Positions 1 through 7,977 of a DNA stretch of 43,056 nt are shown here, one piece after another. Both the position numbers and the translations under genes were made by a program. Position 1 is the stretch's first letter. Each line of letters opens with the position of its first letter. Under the pieces are notes generated by a model. It did no database searches. It was not told the origin of the DNA and was given only the letters and a program-made list of their open reading frames with translations. This stretch comes from Lysinibacillus telephonicus (GTDB lineage Bacteria > Bacillota > Bacilli > Bacillales_A > Planococcaceae): the NCBI RefSeq assembly GCF_003966145.1, contig NZ_RXNR01000034.1, forward strand, positions 1 through 43,056. The letters run 5' to 3'.

Positions 1-61
1 TAGACAATCCTTTTTCATTTCTTAAAGTTTTGATACAATTAATTTCAGACATTGCTAGCAT
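1..61 (-). CDS. XRE-family helix-turn-helix regulator, N-terminus only (cut by window edge)
   Basis: Only the first 20 codons are in the window, read on the minus strand from an ATG at 61. A GGAGG ribosome-binding site (71-75 on the plus strand) lies 9 nt upstream; a second in-frame ATG at 52 is 18 nt away and therefore less likely. The visible peptide contains IKTLRNEKGLS, which matches the start of the HTH_3/XRE fold (compare the IKxxRxEKGxS beginning of SinR-like repressors). The gene diverges from the decayed phosphatase and the polysaccharide region, so it may regulate neighbouring genes, but which SinR/SlrR/other XRE subgroup it belongs to cannot be told from 20 residues. Confidence 0.6.
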   Translation of the reverse strand, partial: MLAMSEINCIKTLRNEKGLS

Positions 62-97
62 CCTTTCAAACCTCCACTGGTAAAATTCGACACTTTA

Positions 98-126
98 ACA
101 GTAGAGTGACTTGGGGTGGCTTGCAA
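98..126 (-). promoter_or_regulatory. Candidate sigma-A promoter for the XRE regulator
   Basis: Read on the minus strand: TTGCAA (121-126), a 17-nt spacer, then TACTGT (98-103), about 37 nt before the ATG at 61. The hexamers are imperfect but the spacing is ideal. Confidence 0.4.
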
Positions 127-137
127 GTCTATTTTTT

Positions 138-189
138 TGCACTAAAAAAGTGCTAGACTCTGTACAAATTCGTTGCACTAGTCTGCACT
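138..189. promoter_or_regulatory. Cluster of TGCACT boxes, possible operator
   Basis: TGCACT occurs at 138-143, 174-179 and 184-189, and its near-complement AGTGCT at 149-154. The first two form a perfect GCACT-aaaaa-AGTGC inverted repeat (139-153). The cluster lies just upstream of the candidate promoter of the divergent XRE gene, which suggests an operator. That is inference; the boxes match no named operator I can assign. Confidence 0.35.
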
Positions 190-195
190 TTTATT

Positions 196-567
196 ATGCA
201 ATACACACCAATCATTGCCCACCCTGAAAGAAACCATGAAATTTTTGAAAACCCACTGCTTTTAGAAAAGCTAGTTAGAAATGGTGCATTAGCTCAAATA
301 ACAGCTGGTAGTTTAACCGGACACTTTGGGCGAAAAGTACAAAAATTTCCCTTAGATTTAGTCAAAGCAAATTTAATACATACCTATGGTTCGGATGTTC
401 ATAATTTAAAAGCACGTCCTTTTTTATTTAAGGAAGGGCTATGCTTCTTAGAAAAAAAAGGTCTCTTGGATTATGTTGACATATTGATTGGAAATAATAA
501 AAATATAATAAAAAATAAACAATTAATAATTCTTGAACCAGAGAGGATAAAAAAACGGAGATGGTAA
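196..567 (+). pseudogene. 5'-truncated CpsB/YwqE-type tyrosine-protein phosphatase remnant
   Basis: The 123-residue frame aligns with the C-terminal half of PHP-family CpsB/CapC/YwqE phosphatases: it contains PIIAHPERN, an ITAGSLTGHFG stretch and the terminal IHTYGSDVHN region with metal-ligand His/Asp residues. Intact members are about 255 residues. The N-terminal half with the first metal-binding HxH motif is missing, and homology starts at about 199, directly after the TGCACT-box region. No ribosome-binding site precedes the first ATG (196). Intact members dephosphorylate the Tyr-rich tail of bacterial tyrosine kinases in capsule operons; the kinase is present at 15355-16071. I call this a decayed remnant, probably from a rearrangement at the edge of the polysaccharide locus. 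Confidence 0.75.
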
Positions 568-951
568 ACTTCAACCCTTGAAATGAAATGAAAAATTTTA
601 GTATTCTTGAAGAAGGAGCTTCTCCTAATTCTTTAATAAGTATAATATGAAATTTTAGTTTAGCTTATTCGTATGACCTAAAAGCAATTTACTATCCAAT
701 AATAGAAGAAAGTGGAAAATATGTATTCAACTCGAAGTAAATTATTATTTTAATGCCGATATTAATAATAGATGTGATGTTATAATCCATTGCTTTAGGT
801 TCACACAAGTGATTCATGGCTGCTAAACATTTAAATATGTAAAGCAGCTGCTTTTCTAAAGGGAGCTCGAGTTTTTCTTAAAGCAGTATTCACATAAAAT
901 AAAATCCAAAAATAATAGGTGATAATAGTGAATCAGCGTAAAGGTTTAGTA
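568..951. other. Non-coding stretch between phosphatase remnant and acetyltransferase
   Basis: No gene is supported here. A short open stretch at 651-740 ends in a stop and reads plausibly as a protein tail (contains AIYYPIIEESGKYVF), but it has no start or ribosome-binding site and may be another decayed fragment. A hairpin lies at 819-848. Confidence 0.5.
819..856 (+). terminator. Hairpin, weak possible terminator
   Basis: GCTGCT (819-824) pairs with AGCAGC (843-848), with an inner ACAT/ATGT pairing. The stem is followed by tgcttttc, a short T-run, so termination would be weak. Confidence 0.35.
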
Positions 952-2157
952 ATGCGAGAAATTAGAATGGATGAAATGGGACAATCAATTGATTTATTAA
1001 ATTATGTTTTCCAAATGTCGATGTCCTTAAAAAAAGATCGTCGTTTCGTAACAGAAAAAAGTAGACAATTTAATGTCGGGCATGCACTTGGCTGGTTTGA
1101 CGGTGATCAGCTTGTATCTCAAATTCTTAGTTTGCCATTTCAAGTAAACGTTTACGGGGTCGCTTATGAAATGGGTGGGATTACTGCAATTGGTACTTAT
1201 CCTGAGTATTCAAAGCAAGGACTAATGGATCAATTAATTAAAGAAACATTAACGATTATGCGTAACGAGGGTCGTTATATTTCATATTTATTTCCATTCT
1301 CTATTCCATATTATAGAAAAAAGGGCTGGGAAATTATGTGTGACATTGTCGAGTTCCAGGTTAAGGACACACAATTCCCCAATTATACTGAATTACCAGG
1401 AAAAATTCGTCGTGTAGATACGAGAAATAAACATGTTGTAAATATTTATGAAAAATATGCTTCACGAACTCACGGTGCAATGATTCGAAATACGATTGCG
1501 TGGAATGAAAAATTCCATGAAGACTATTGGGAGGAAAAATTCGTCGATACCGATGTACAATTACAGGCAGCGGTTTATTATGATGAAGATGACGAGCCTC
1601 AAGGGTATATGTTTTATCGTATTATGGAAGAAAATTTTTATATTGATGAAATTGTTTATTTACAGGAAGAAGCGCGTAAAGGTTTATGGAATTTCGTTTC
1701 TGCCCATAAATCAATGGTATACAATGCATACGGAAAAACTGCGGGTAATGAACCTGTTGCCTTTTTGCTAGAAGATAGTGAAATTATTCAAGAAGTATCT
1801 CCATATTTCATGGCTCGTATAGTAGATGTAGAAAAATTTCTAGCAACATTCCCATTCGATGAACCGACATTTCATATTCGTTTTACCGTGACAGATCGTT
1901 TAATTGAATGGAATAATGGAACATATGATATTTCTTCTACTGATTGGAAAGTAACAGTGAAGAAAGTGGATCATTCCGACGATCAGGAACATATTAACGT
2001 CCACATGTCCATTCAAACATTAGCAACAATGTTATTAGGCTATAAACGCCCAAAATACCTTGAAAAAATCGAACGACTAAAAGGAAAGACTGACACAATC
2101 TCCGTTCTTGAGGATATACTTCCAGTTGGAATTCCTACGTTTATTGATTATTTTTAA
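952..2157 (+). CDS. Eis-like GNAT-family N-acetyltransferase
   Basis: This 401-residue protein (M. tuberculosis Eis is of near-identical length) matches the Eis family: an N-terminal GNAT fold, a second degenerate GNAT domain, and a C-terminal sterol-carrier-like (SCP2) domain ending in TLATMLLGYKRPKYL and a terminal FIDYF. In Eis the C-terminal carboxylate of the final Phe serves as catalytic base; this protein also ends in Phe. Eis acetylates aminoglycosides and other amines with acetyl-CoA; the substrate here is unknown. I chose the ATG at 952 because AAAGG lies 7 nt upstream and the family usually starts at this point. Upstream GTGs at 919 and 928 are in frame, and 928 has an AGGTG site, so a slightly longer form is possible. 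It is monocistronic and followed by two terminators. Confidence 0.8.
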   Translation: MREIRMDEMGQSIDLLNYVFQMSMSLKKDRRFVTEKSRQFNVGHALGWFDGDQLVSQILSLPFQVNVYGVAYEMGGITAIGTYPEYSKQGLMDQLIKETLTIMRNEGRYISYLFPFSIPYYRKKGWEIMCDIVEFQVKDTQFPNYTELPGKIRRVDTRNKHVVNIYEKYASRTHGAMIRNTIAWNEKFHEDYWEEKFVDTDVQLQAAVYYDEDDEPQGYMFYRIMEENFYIDEIVYLQEEARKGLWNFVSAHKSMVYNAYGKTAGNEPVAFLLEDSEIIQEVSPYFMARIVDVEKFLATFPFDEPTFHIRFTVTDRLIEWNNGTYDISSTDWKVTVKKVDHSDDQEHINVHMSIQTLATMLLGYKRPKYLEKIERLKGKTDTISVLEDILPVGIPTFIDYF

Positions 2158-2167
2158 ACTCTTCTTT

Positions 2168-2205
2168 AAACAGTTGTCTGATATCAAATCAGACAGCTGT
2201 TTTTA
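2168..2205 (+). terminator. Rho-independent terminator after the acetyltransferase
   Basis: AAACAG-t-TGTCTGAT pairs with ATCAGACA-g-CTGTTT around a short loop, followed by TTTTT. Confidence 0.85.
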
Positions 2206-2220
2206 TTGTATAGAAGAGCA

Positions 2221-2258
2221 AACCACCAGTTATACTGGTGGTTTTGACTTTTTTTTGT
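2221..2258 (+). terminator. Second tandem terminator
   Basis: AACCACCAGT-tat-ACTGGTGGTT is a perfect 10-bp stem, followed by TTgac and a run of eight or more T. Together with 2168-2205 it insulates the polysaccharide cluster from upstream transcription. Confidence 0.85.
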
Positions 2259-2575
2259 TAATAAATACAGTCGTGTATGCCTAGTAATTTTTTATTAGTA
2301 GTTTAGGCATAAAATTAAAGAAATTTTATATTAATTATATATAGAATGACGAATTATTAAATAATATAAATAATTTTTACCACTAGCCAAGGAATTATGT
2401 ATTATAAAAAAACATATTGTGTAAAAAGAAAAAAACAAATGAACTATTGATTAGATGATACTTTAGTTAGATTTATATGCAAGTTTTTAAAACCTCCTAA
2501 ATCGCTTACTTATTATTAGTTCAAATGTTTAGAAGGAAGGCGAAAAAGGCTAAGAAAAATCTCGGAGGGGAAGAG
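2259..2575. other. Non-coding leader region of the polysaccharide cluster
   Basis: This stretch has no credible gene and is very AT-rich. It contains a perfect 7-bp inverted repeat, ATGCCTA (2277-2283) with TAGGCAT (2304-2310), not followed by a T-run. The promoter of the cluster presumably lies here, but I find no hexamer pair convincing enough to list. Confidence 0.5.
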
Positions 2576-3928
2576 TTGGAGTTAGCAGTAGTAGGTGCAG
2601 GATATGTTGGTTTAGTGACTAGTGTATGTTTATCAGAAATCGGACATCACGTGACATGTATTGAACTTGATAAGAGTAAGGTTGACAAATTGAAAAAAGG
2701 AATCTCCCCTATTTATGAACCTGGATTAACGGAACTAATGATGAAAAATGTTAATTTAGGTCGTCTCTCTTTTACAACAAATTATTTAGAAGGATTTAAA
2801 AACAAGGATGTTATTTATATAGCGGTAGGCACACCTGAGAATGAAGATGGTTCTGCAAATTTATCCTATGTTGATGATGTAGCTAAGATAATAGCTAAAA
2901 ATGTGAAAAGAGATGCGATTGTTGTAACTAAAAGTACTGTACCAGTTGGCACAAATAATCGAATTCAAACAATAATTAATAATCATAAGCCTAGTTACAT
3001 ATCAATTGAAGTCGTTTCCAATCCAGAATTTTTAAGAGAAGGATCAGCCATTTATGATTCATTTCATGGAGATCGAATTGTTATTGGGGCAAATAGTGAA
3101 AAGGCCGCAAAACTAATAGAAGAAATCAATAAACCATTTAACATTCCTATTTATATAACAGGTATTCGAAGTGCAGAAATGATTAAGTATGCTTCCAACG
3201 CATTTTTGGCGACGAAAATAAGCTTTATAAACGAAATTGCTAATATATGCGAAAGAGTGGATGCAGATGTGGAACAAGTGGCCTACGGTATGGGGTTAGA
3301 CCACCGAATTGGCTCTCATTTTTTAAACGCAGGTATAGGCTATGGCGGCTCATGTTTTCCAAAGGATACAAAAGCTTTAATTCAAATTGCTGGAAATGTC
3401 GCATATGATTTCGAATTATTGCAAGGTGTCGTTAACGTAAATAAAAAGCAGCAGCGAATATTGCTTGATAAGTTATACGATAGGTTCGGTAATCTGAAGG
3501 GCAAAAAAATAGCACTTCTCGGATTAGCCTTTAAACCGAACACTGATGATATGCGGGAAGCACCATCGATTAGTATTTCAAGTGAACTAGTTAAGGCAGG
3601 TGCTATTGTATATGCATATGACCCTATTGCCATTGACAATGCAAAACAAATATTAGATTCATCCATTCACTTTGTTTACAACATTGAACAGGCAATTGGA
3701 GGTGCTGATGCAGCACTCATACTTACCGAGTGGGATGAAATAAAGAATATGGATTTTAATTTAATAAATACAATGAAATATCCTCTTCTCATCGACGGAA
3801 GAAATTGCATTAAATTAAAGGACATAAAACCCTATCAAATAGAGTACCACTCTATCGGGAGATCTAGTGTTAAAAATATAAAATCCAATAATTCAGAAGT
3901 AGTATGCCAAGTGGGTGAATCTAAATAA
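2576..3928 (+). CDS. ugd: UDP-glucose 6-dehydrogenase
   Basis: NAD-dependent four-electron oxidation of UDP-glucose to UDP-glucuronate. The Rossmann motif VVGAGYVGL is at the N-terminus, followed by KSTVPVGT, NPEFLREGSA and the catalytic-Cys motif GIGYGGSCFPKD (Cys about residue 260); the C-terminal UDP-binding domain holds LGLAFKPNTDDMREAPS. I place the start at the TTG at 2576: GGAGGGG (2564-2570) sits 5 nt upstream and the product (450 residues) then starts like other family members. An in-frame ATG at 2525 would add 17 Lys/Arg-rich residues and lacks a good site. First gene of the cluster; it overlaps the next gene by one base. It makes glucuronate a likely component of the polymer. Confidence 0.93.
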   Translation: MELAVVGAGYVGLVTSVCLSEIGHHVTCIELDKSKVDKLKKGISPIYEPGLTELMMKNVNLGRLSFTTNYLEGFKNKDVIYIAVGTPENEDGSANLSYVDDVAKIIAKNVKRDAIVVTKSTVPVGTNNRIQTIINNHKPSYISIEVVSNPEFLREGSAIYDSFHGDRIVIGANSEKAAKLIEEINKPFNIPIYITGIRSAEMIKYASNAFLATKISFINEIANICERVDADVEQVAYGMGLDHRIGSHFLNAGIGYGGSCFPKDTKALIQIAGNVAYDFELLQGVVNVNKKQQRILLDKLYDRFGNLKGKKIALLGLAFKPNTDDMREAPSISISSELVKAGAIVYAYDPIAIDNAKQILDSSIHFVYNIEQAIGGADAALILTEWDEIKNMDFNLINTMKYPLLIDGRNCIKLKDIKPYQIEYHSIGRSSVKNIKSNNSEVVCQVGESK

Positions 3929-4623
3929 TGTCGAAAGATGTGTATGAACCATCCACTTCTCTTTCGCATAATATCAATTCTAAAATTATTCATAAAAAGA
4001 GGCTATCAAGGAATTATGCTTTTATAAAACGGAGTATGGATATTGTATTTGCTATTTTAGGATTAATAATAACCTCACCAATTTTCTTAATTCTAGGAAC
4101 TCTTTATTTTCTCGGAGAGGCTAGAGGGCCGTTATTCTATAAACAACGAAGATTTGGAAAAGGTGGTAAATTATTTTTTGTTTATAAGTTCAGATCCATG
4201 GTTGTAAATGCCGATGAGACATTGAAGAGAAATCAATTTCTTTATAAAAAGTATATAGAAAACAATTATAAACTTGAACAAGATGAAGATCCAAGAATAA
4301 CAAAGCTCGGAAGGTTTTTAAGAAAAACGAGTATAGATGAGTTACCCCAATTAATTAATGTACTTATTGGGGATATGAGCTTAGTAGGACCAAGACCAAT
4401 TGTTGAGGAGGAATTAATGGAATATAAAGAAAGAAAAAATGTTTTTCTTTCTGTAAAACCAGGCATCACAGGATATTGGCAAGTAAACGGGAGGAGTACT
4501 ATCGGATATCCTGAAAGGGTAAATGTAGAATTGTATTATGTATATCATCAATCATTAAAGTTAGACATCTACATATTATTAAAAACTATATACGTTGTTA
4601 TTCAAAAGAAGGGTGCATATTAG
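3928..4623 (+). CDS. Initiating sugar-phosphate transferase (undecaprenyl-phosphate, WcaJ/TuaA/EpsL type)
   Basis: Polyprenyl-phosphate hexose-1-phosphate transferase that starts the lipid-linked repeat at the inner membrane face. After a basic N-terminus, one membrane segment spans about residues 37-60. The catalytic domain follows, with RRFGKGGKLFFVYKFRSM, KTSIDELPQLINVLIGDMSLVGPRP (shown in two parts here: KTSIDELPQLIN and GDMSLVGPRP) and KPGITGYWQVNGRS, all signatures of the bacterial sugar transferase family. At 231 residues it is the short form with a single N-terminal membrane helix. The ATG overlaps the ugd stop codon, indicating translational coupling. The sugar is not readable from sequence; galactose, glucose or N-acetylated derivatives are all known. 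Confidence 0.9.
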   Translation: MSKDVYEPSTSLSHNINSKIIHKKRLSRNYAFIKRSMDIVFAILGLIITSPIFLILGTLYFLGEARGPLFYKQRRFGKGGKLFFVYKFRSMVVNADETLKRNQFLYKKYIENNYKLEQDEDPRITKLGRFLRKTSIDELPQLINVLIGDMSLVGPRPIVEEELMEYKERKNVFLSVKPGITGYWQVNGRSTIGYPERVNVELYYVYHQSLKLDIYILLKTIYVVIQKKGAY

Positions 4624-4700
4624 AATTTCTTTCATACCTATTGAATAATGAGATTTCAACTACTATTTTTCGTTCTTATAGAATTTTTAGGGGGAAATCT

Positions 4701-5798
4701 TTGAAAAATATTCTATTATTATGTGAAGCATATGGTGGGGGAGTTAAAACATATGTTGATGGAATATCCTCGAATAAGGATAAATTAAGCAATGTCCAAT
4801 TAATAGTTCTAGTTAGTACTAAAAGACTTGAAAGTAATGTGCTTAATTCAAATAACGAATTTATTATCGACAATAATCTTTCTTTTAACAAATCTTTTTT
4901 TAAGTTTATTAAGGCTTTGAAAACAATTAATAAAATCGTTAAGGAAAAGGATATACATGTAATCCATGCTAATAGCTCAATATCAGGAGTTTTAATCTTT
5001 TTTTATAAAGTGTGTTTTAACTCGAAAGTTAAGTTTATTTATACTCCACACGGTTACTTCTCTTTTAAATCAATGGGGAAGATTAAAAAATACTTAGTTA
5101 AAAAAGTGGAAAAAAGAATAAATAGTATTTGTCTAAAAGTTATTCATGTGTCAAAAAGTGAAGAACGAATGGCAGTGAGTAATAAAATTGTAAACAATAA
5201 AAACTCGATAGTTATTTACAATGGTTCACAATTACCAGAGAAGGATGAAATAAAGAAGTTAAATGGAATTTTTACAATTGTAAATTTAGCTCGAGTAGAT
5301 AGTCAAAAGAATCCATTTGGATTTATTGAGTTTGCTAAATTTATTATTGAGAGAAATCCTAGTGTCCAATTTGTTTGGGCAGGTAGTGGAGAGCACTTAA
5401 ACTCTGCTAGAAAGACAGTTGCTGAGCTAAAATTGGAACACAAAATAAAATTTATTGGATATTTAGAAAATAAAAATGATCTACTCTCAAACGCAAATTT
5501 ATTTTTTTCAACATCATTTTACGAAGGATTACCATTTTCTGTGGTGGAGGCTCTTTCTTATAAGCTGCCAGTACTTTTAAGTGATATTGTCGGTCATCAA
5601 GATTTAATAATAGACAATAAAAATGGATTGCTCTTTAATTTCCAAGACTACGAAAAAGTAAATAACTTTATTACCATGTTAATAAATGATAAAGAAAAAT
5701 ATAATTATTTATCATCTAATTCATTTGAAATATTTAAGAATCATTTTAGTCTGGATAAAATGATTAAAAATATAGCAGAACTTTATGAAACGGTTTAA
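4701..5798 (+). CDS. Glycosyltransferase family 4 (GT-B fold)
   Basis: A GT-B glycosyltransferase adding a sugar to the lipid-linked intermediate. The N-terminal half begins KNILLLCEAYGGGVKTYVDG, a typical donor-independent Rossmann start with a glycine-rich loop. The C-terminal half contains VNLARVDSQKNP, FVWAGSGE and the EX7E signature in FYEGLPFSVVEALSYKLPVL. The start is the TTG at 4701, with AGGGGG 6 nt upstream. An in-frame TTG at 4641 would add 20 residues without a good ribosome-binding site. The product is about 365 residues, normal for the family. The specific donor and linkage cannot be assigned. Confidence 0.87.
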   Translation: MKNILLLCEAYGGGVKTYVDGISSNKDKLSNVQLIVLVSTKRLESNVLNSNNEFIIDNNLSFNKSFFKFIKALKTINKIVKEKDIHVIHANSSISGVLIFFYKVCFNSKVKFIYTPHGYFSFKSMGKIKKYLVKKVEKRINSICLKVIHVSKSEERMAVSNKIVNNKNSIVIYNGSQLPEKDEIKKLNGIFTIVNLARVDSQKNPFGFIEFAKFIIERNPSVQFVWAGSGEHLNSARKTVAELKLEHKIKFIGYLENKNDLLSNANLFFSTSFYEGLPFSVVEALSYKLPVLLSDIVGHQDLIIDNKNGLLFNFQDYEKVNNFITMLINDKEKYNYLSSNSFEIFKNHFSLDKMIKNIAELYETV

Positions 5799-5824
5799 GT
5801 ATATTAATTGTTAAGGAGAGGTAG

Positions 5825-6937
5825 ATGTTAGTATATACATTACTACCTATATTAGTTTTTTATGGACTAGTGTTGCAACGTTTAACTATTAAAAAGAATT
5901 TTTATAATTTGCAGACAGAAAGATATACTTCTCAAAAGAAAAATACATTAATGTTTTGTTTTTTGTTATTATGGCTGTTGGCAGTTTTCAAAGGATTAAC
6001 AGTAGGTACAGATGCATCGATGTATTACCAATTTTTTAAAAGCGAAAACTATGAAATATTTGAACCTGGAATTTCATTTATATATAATATTGCAAATAAG
6101 TACAATAATTATATACTTTTTTCGTTTATTGTTTATTTAATATTTTTATTTTTTATCTCTAAAGGGATTGAGAAGAATTGTCCCAATTATTTAATTAGTA
6201 TACTTTTCTTTATTTTAACTTATGTATACTTAACCAGCTTTAACCAAGTACGTCAACTAATAGCTGTATCATTGATATTTTGTTTTATTAATTTCCTCTT
6301 GTCAAAAAAAGATAGATACAAATTCGTAGTTATCATTTTAATTGCCTTATTATTTCATAGGAGTGCAATATTTTTATTTCTATTATTTCTAGTTCCAAAA
6401 AGTAAATTTAATATTAAATATATTATTCCATTTTTTATATTAACTATTATTTTATATTTCATCTCAGATTTTAAAGATTTTGTAGGAAAATTTATTATAA
6501 ACTTTTCAGGATTTTATGCAGAAAAATATGAAGTTAATACTAAGCATTTTTTTTCTGTGAATAAGGAAAAAGGCATTGTAGAATTAATGCCTGTTATTTT
6601 TCAAATGGGGATTCTAGTATTTACCCATTTTTATTTAGATGCAAAAAAAAATCTTAATATAAATTATCATTTGTTTTACTTCTCTTATAATATCATCACT
6701 ATAAATTTATGCTTATATGCGATAGCTGGTATTGAAGCAGTCGATAGAATCCAATTATACCTCTCTGTTTTTAATATTTACTTTTACTCACTACTTTTTC
6801 ATCAACTCTTAAATGATACAAATAAATATATGGTTAGGTTAGTACCGTTTCTCATTTTATTATTTTGGTTAGTCTATTATTTCCTCAGAATTTTAACTAA
6901 TAATCAGGGGATAGTTCCATATACTTTTTTAAATTAG
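5825..6937 (+). CDS. EpsG-family polysaccharide polymerase (Wzy-type)
   Basis: A 370-residue integral membrane protein with about ten predicted hydrophobic helices and short loops. KGLTVGTDASMYYQFF after the first helices and the SFNQVRQLIAVSL helix are characteristic of the EpsG family, which polymerises lipid-linked repeats outside the membrane. RBS GGAGAGG precedes the ATG by 4 nt. It lies between the GT4 and GT2 glycosyltransferases and is the only candidate polymerase in the cluster. Sequence conservation in Wzy proteins is low, so the assignment rests on topology, the EpsG-like motifs and context. Confidence 0.8.
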   Translation: MLVYTLLPILVFYGLVLQRLTIKKNFYNLQTERYTSQKKNTLMFCFLLLWLLAVFKGLTVGTDASMYYQFFKSENYEIFEPGISFIYNIANKYNNYILFSFIVYLIFLFFISKGIEKNCPNYLISILFFILTYVYLTSFNQVRQLIAVSLIFCFINFLLSKKDRYKFVVIILIALLFHRSAIFLFLLFLVPKSKFNIKYIIPFFILTIILYFISDFKDFVGKFIINFSGFYAEKYEVNTKHFFSVNKEKGIVELMPVIFQMGILVFTHFYLDAKKNLNINYHLFYFSYNIITINLCLYAIAGIEAVDRIQLYLSVFNIYFYSLLFHQLLNDTNKYMVRLVPFLILLFWLVYYFLRILTNNQGIVPYTFLN

Positions 6938-6968
6938 CAAAATATTAAGGGATAAAAGGGGTTATAAG

Positions 6969-7787
6969 TTGCCGGAAATATCAATCATTTTAACAATCTT
7001 TAACGGTGCAAATACGATTAGGGATACATTAAATAGTATTAAATCGCAAACGTTTAAAAATTATGAATTGATTATAGTAAACGATGGCTCAAAAGATAAT
7101 ACAGGTGAACTTGTTGAACAGTTTGTAGAAAATAATAAAATGATGACTATTAAATTTTTAAACCTAAATCAAAATATTGGTAGATCAAATGCATTGAATT
7201 TAGCGTTAAAGAACGCATCTTCAGATTTTATTGCAAATATAGATGGAGATGATTTATGGTCAAAAAGACATTTAGAATTACAAGTAAATAATATAAAGAC
7301 ACATTCTGAGTTTGATGTCATATGTTCAGATTACTATTTGTTAATTGGAAATGAGAAAACTATAAATAATTTTATACAAAGTGAAATAGGGGATCGGATG
7401 ATTGATATTACAAAAAAGGTTGGTAGGTTTAACCCGATAAATCATAGTACAGTCATCTTTAAAAAATTATTAATTGAAAAAGTAGGAGGATATAATGAAG
7501 ACTTAAAAAAATTAATAGATTATGATTTGTGGTTAAGACTTAAACAGCAAAATGTAAAAATTGGCTTTTTCCCAGTTAAAACATGTATTAAAAGAATACA
7601 CAAAAATCAAAATTACGAAAATAAAAATCCAGTAGATTATGCTTATAAGATATTCCAAATGTCTGCAAAATCACTTATTAACACCAGAGATTATATTGGG
7701 TTTTTCTTTGCAGTAAGCAAATTCTTTTACGGTCTAGCACCCCAACATTTCAGACAATCTTTAAAGAAAGTGCTTTACGGAAAGTAA
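6969..7787 (+). CDS. Glycosyltransferase family 2 (GT-A fold)
   Basis: An inverting GT-A glycosyltransferase of 272 residues. The start SIILTIFNGANTIRDTLNSI, NDGSKDNTG, the metal-binding DGDD motif (about residue 91-94) and the acceptor-side DYDLWLRL motif are standard GT2 features. The start is TTG at 6969 with AAAGGGG 8 nt upstream. Followed by a 190-bp gap before the ATP-grasp pair. Donor and acceptor are unknown; it presumably extends the repeat unit begun by the sugar transferase. Confidence 0.87.
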   Translation: MPEISIILTIFNGANTIRDTLNSIKSQTFKNYELIIVNDGSKDNTGELVEQFVENNKMMTIKFLNLNQNIGRSNALNLALKNASSDFIANIDGDDLWSKRHLELQVNNIKTHSEFDVICSDYYLLIGNEKTINNFIQSEIGDRMIDITKKVGRFNPINHSTVIFKKLLIEKVGGYNEDLKKLIDYDLWLRLKQQNVKIGFFPVKTCIKRIHKNQNYENKNPVDYAYKIFQMSAKSLINTRDYIGFFFAVSKFFYGLAPQHFRQSLKKVLYGK

Positions 7788-7977
7788 AAATAAGAGAATC
7801 GCAAAGGATCTTTAAGGAATAGGTTAAAAGAAAAATTTAAATTTACACGATGAATATTAACACTAAATCCTCTAAAATTTAATATCATTATTGTTATTAT
7901 TACGTGATAAAGTTTTAAATTCATTTATAGGAAGTTTAATTAATGAGCAAATGATAACAACATATGTGGGGGATTAA
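7788..7977. other. Intergenic gap with a vestigial translation start
   Basis: AGGAAG (7929-7934) followed 8 nt later by ATG (7943) opens a frame of only three codons (Met-Ser-Lys) before TGA. The surrounding 30 nt resemble the sequence upstream of the flippase gene (9838-9862). This could be the leftover start of a deleted gene or a tiny leader peptide; nothing else is visible. Confidence 0.4.

Noticed and set aside
651-740. Short open stretch that reads like a protein C-terminus
   Set aside because: No start codon with a ribosome-binding site and preceded by a stop; too short to identify.
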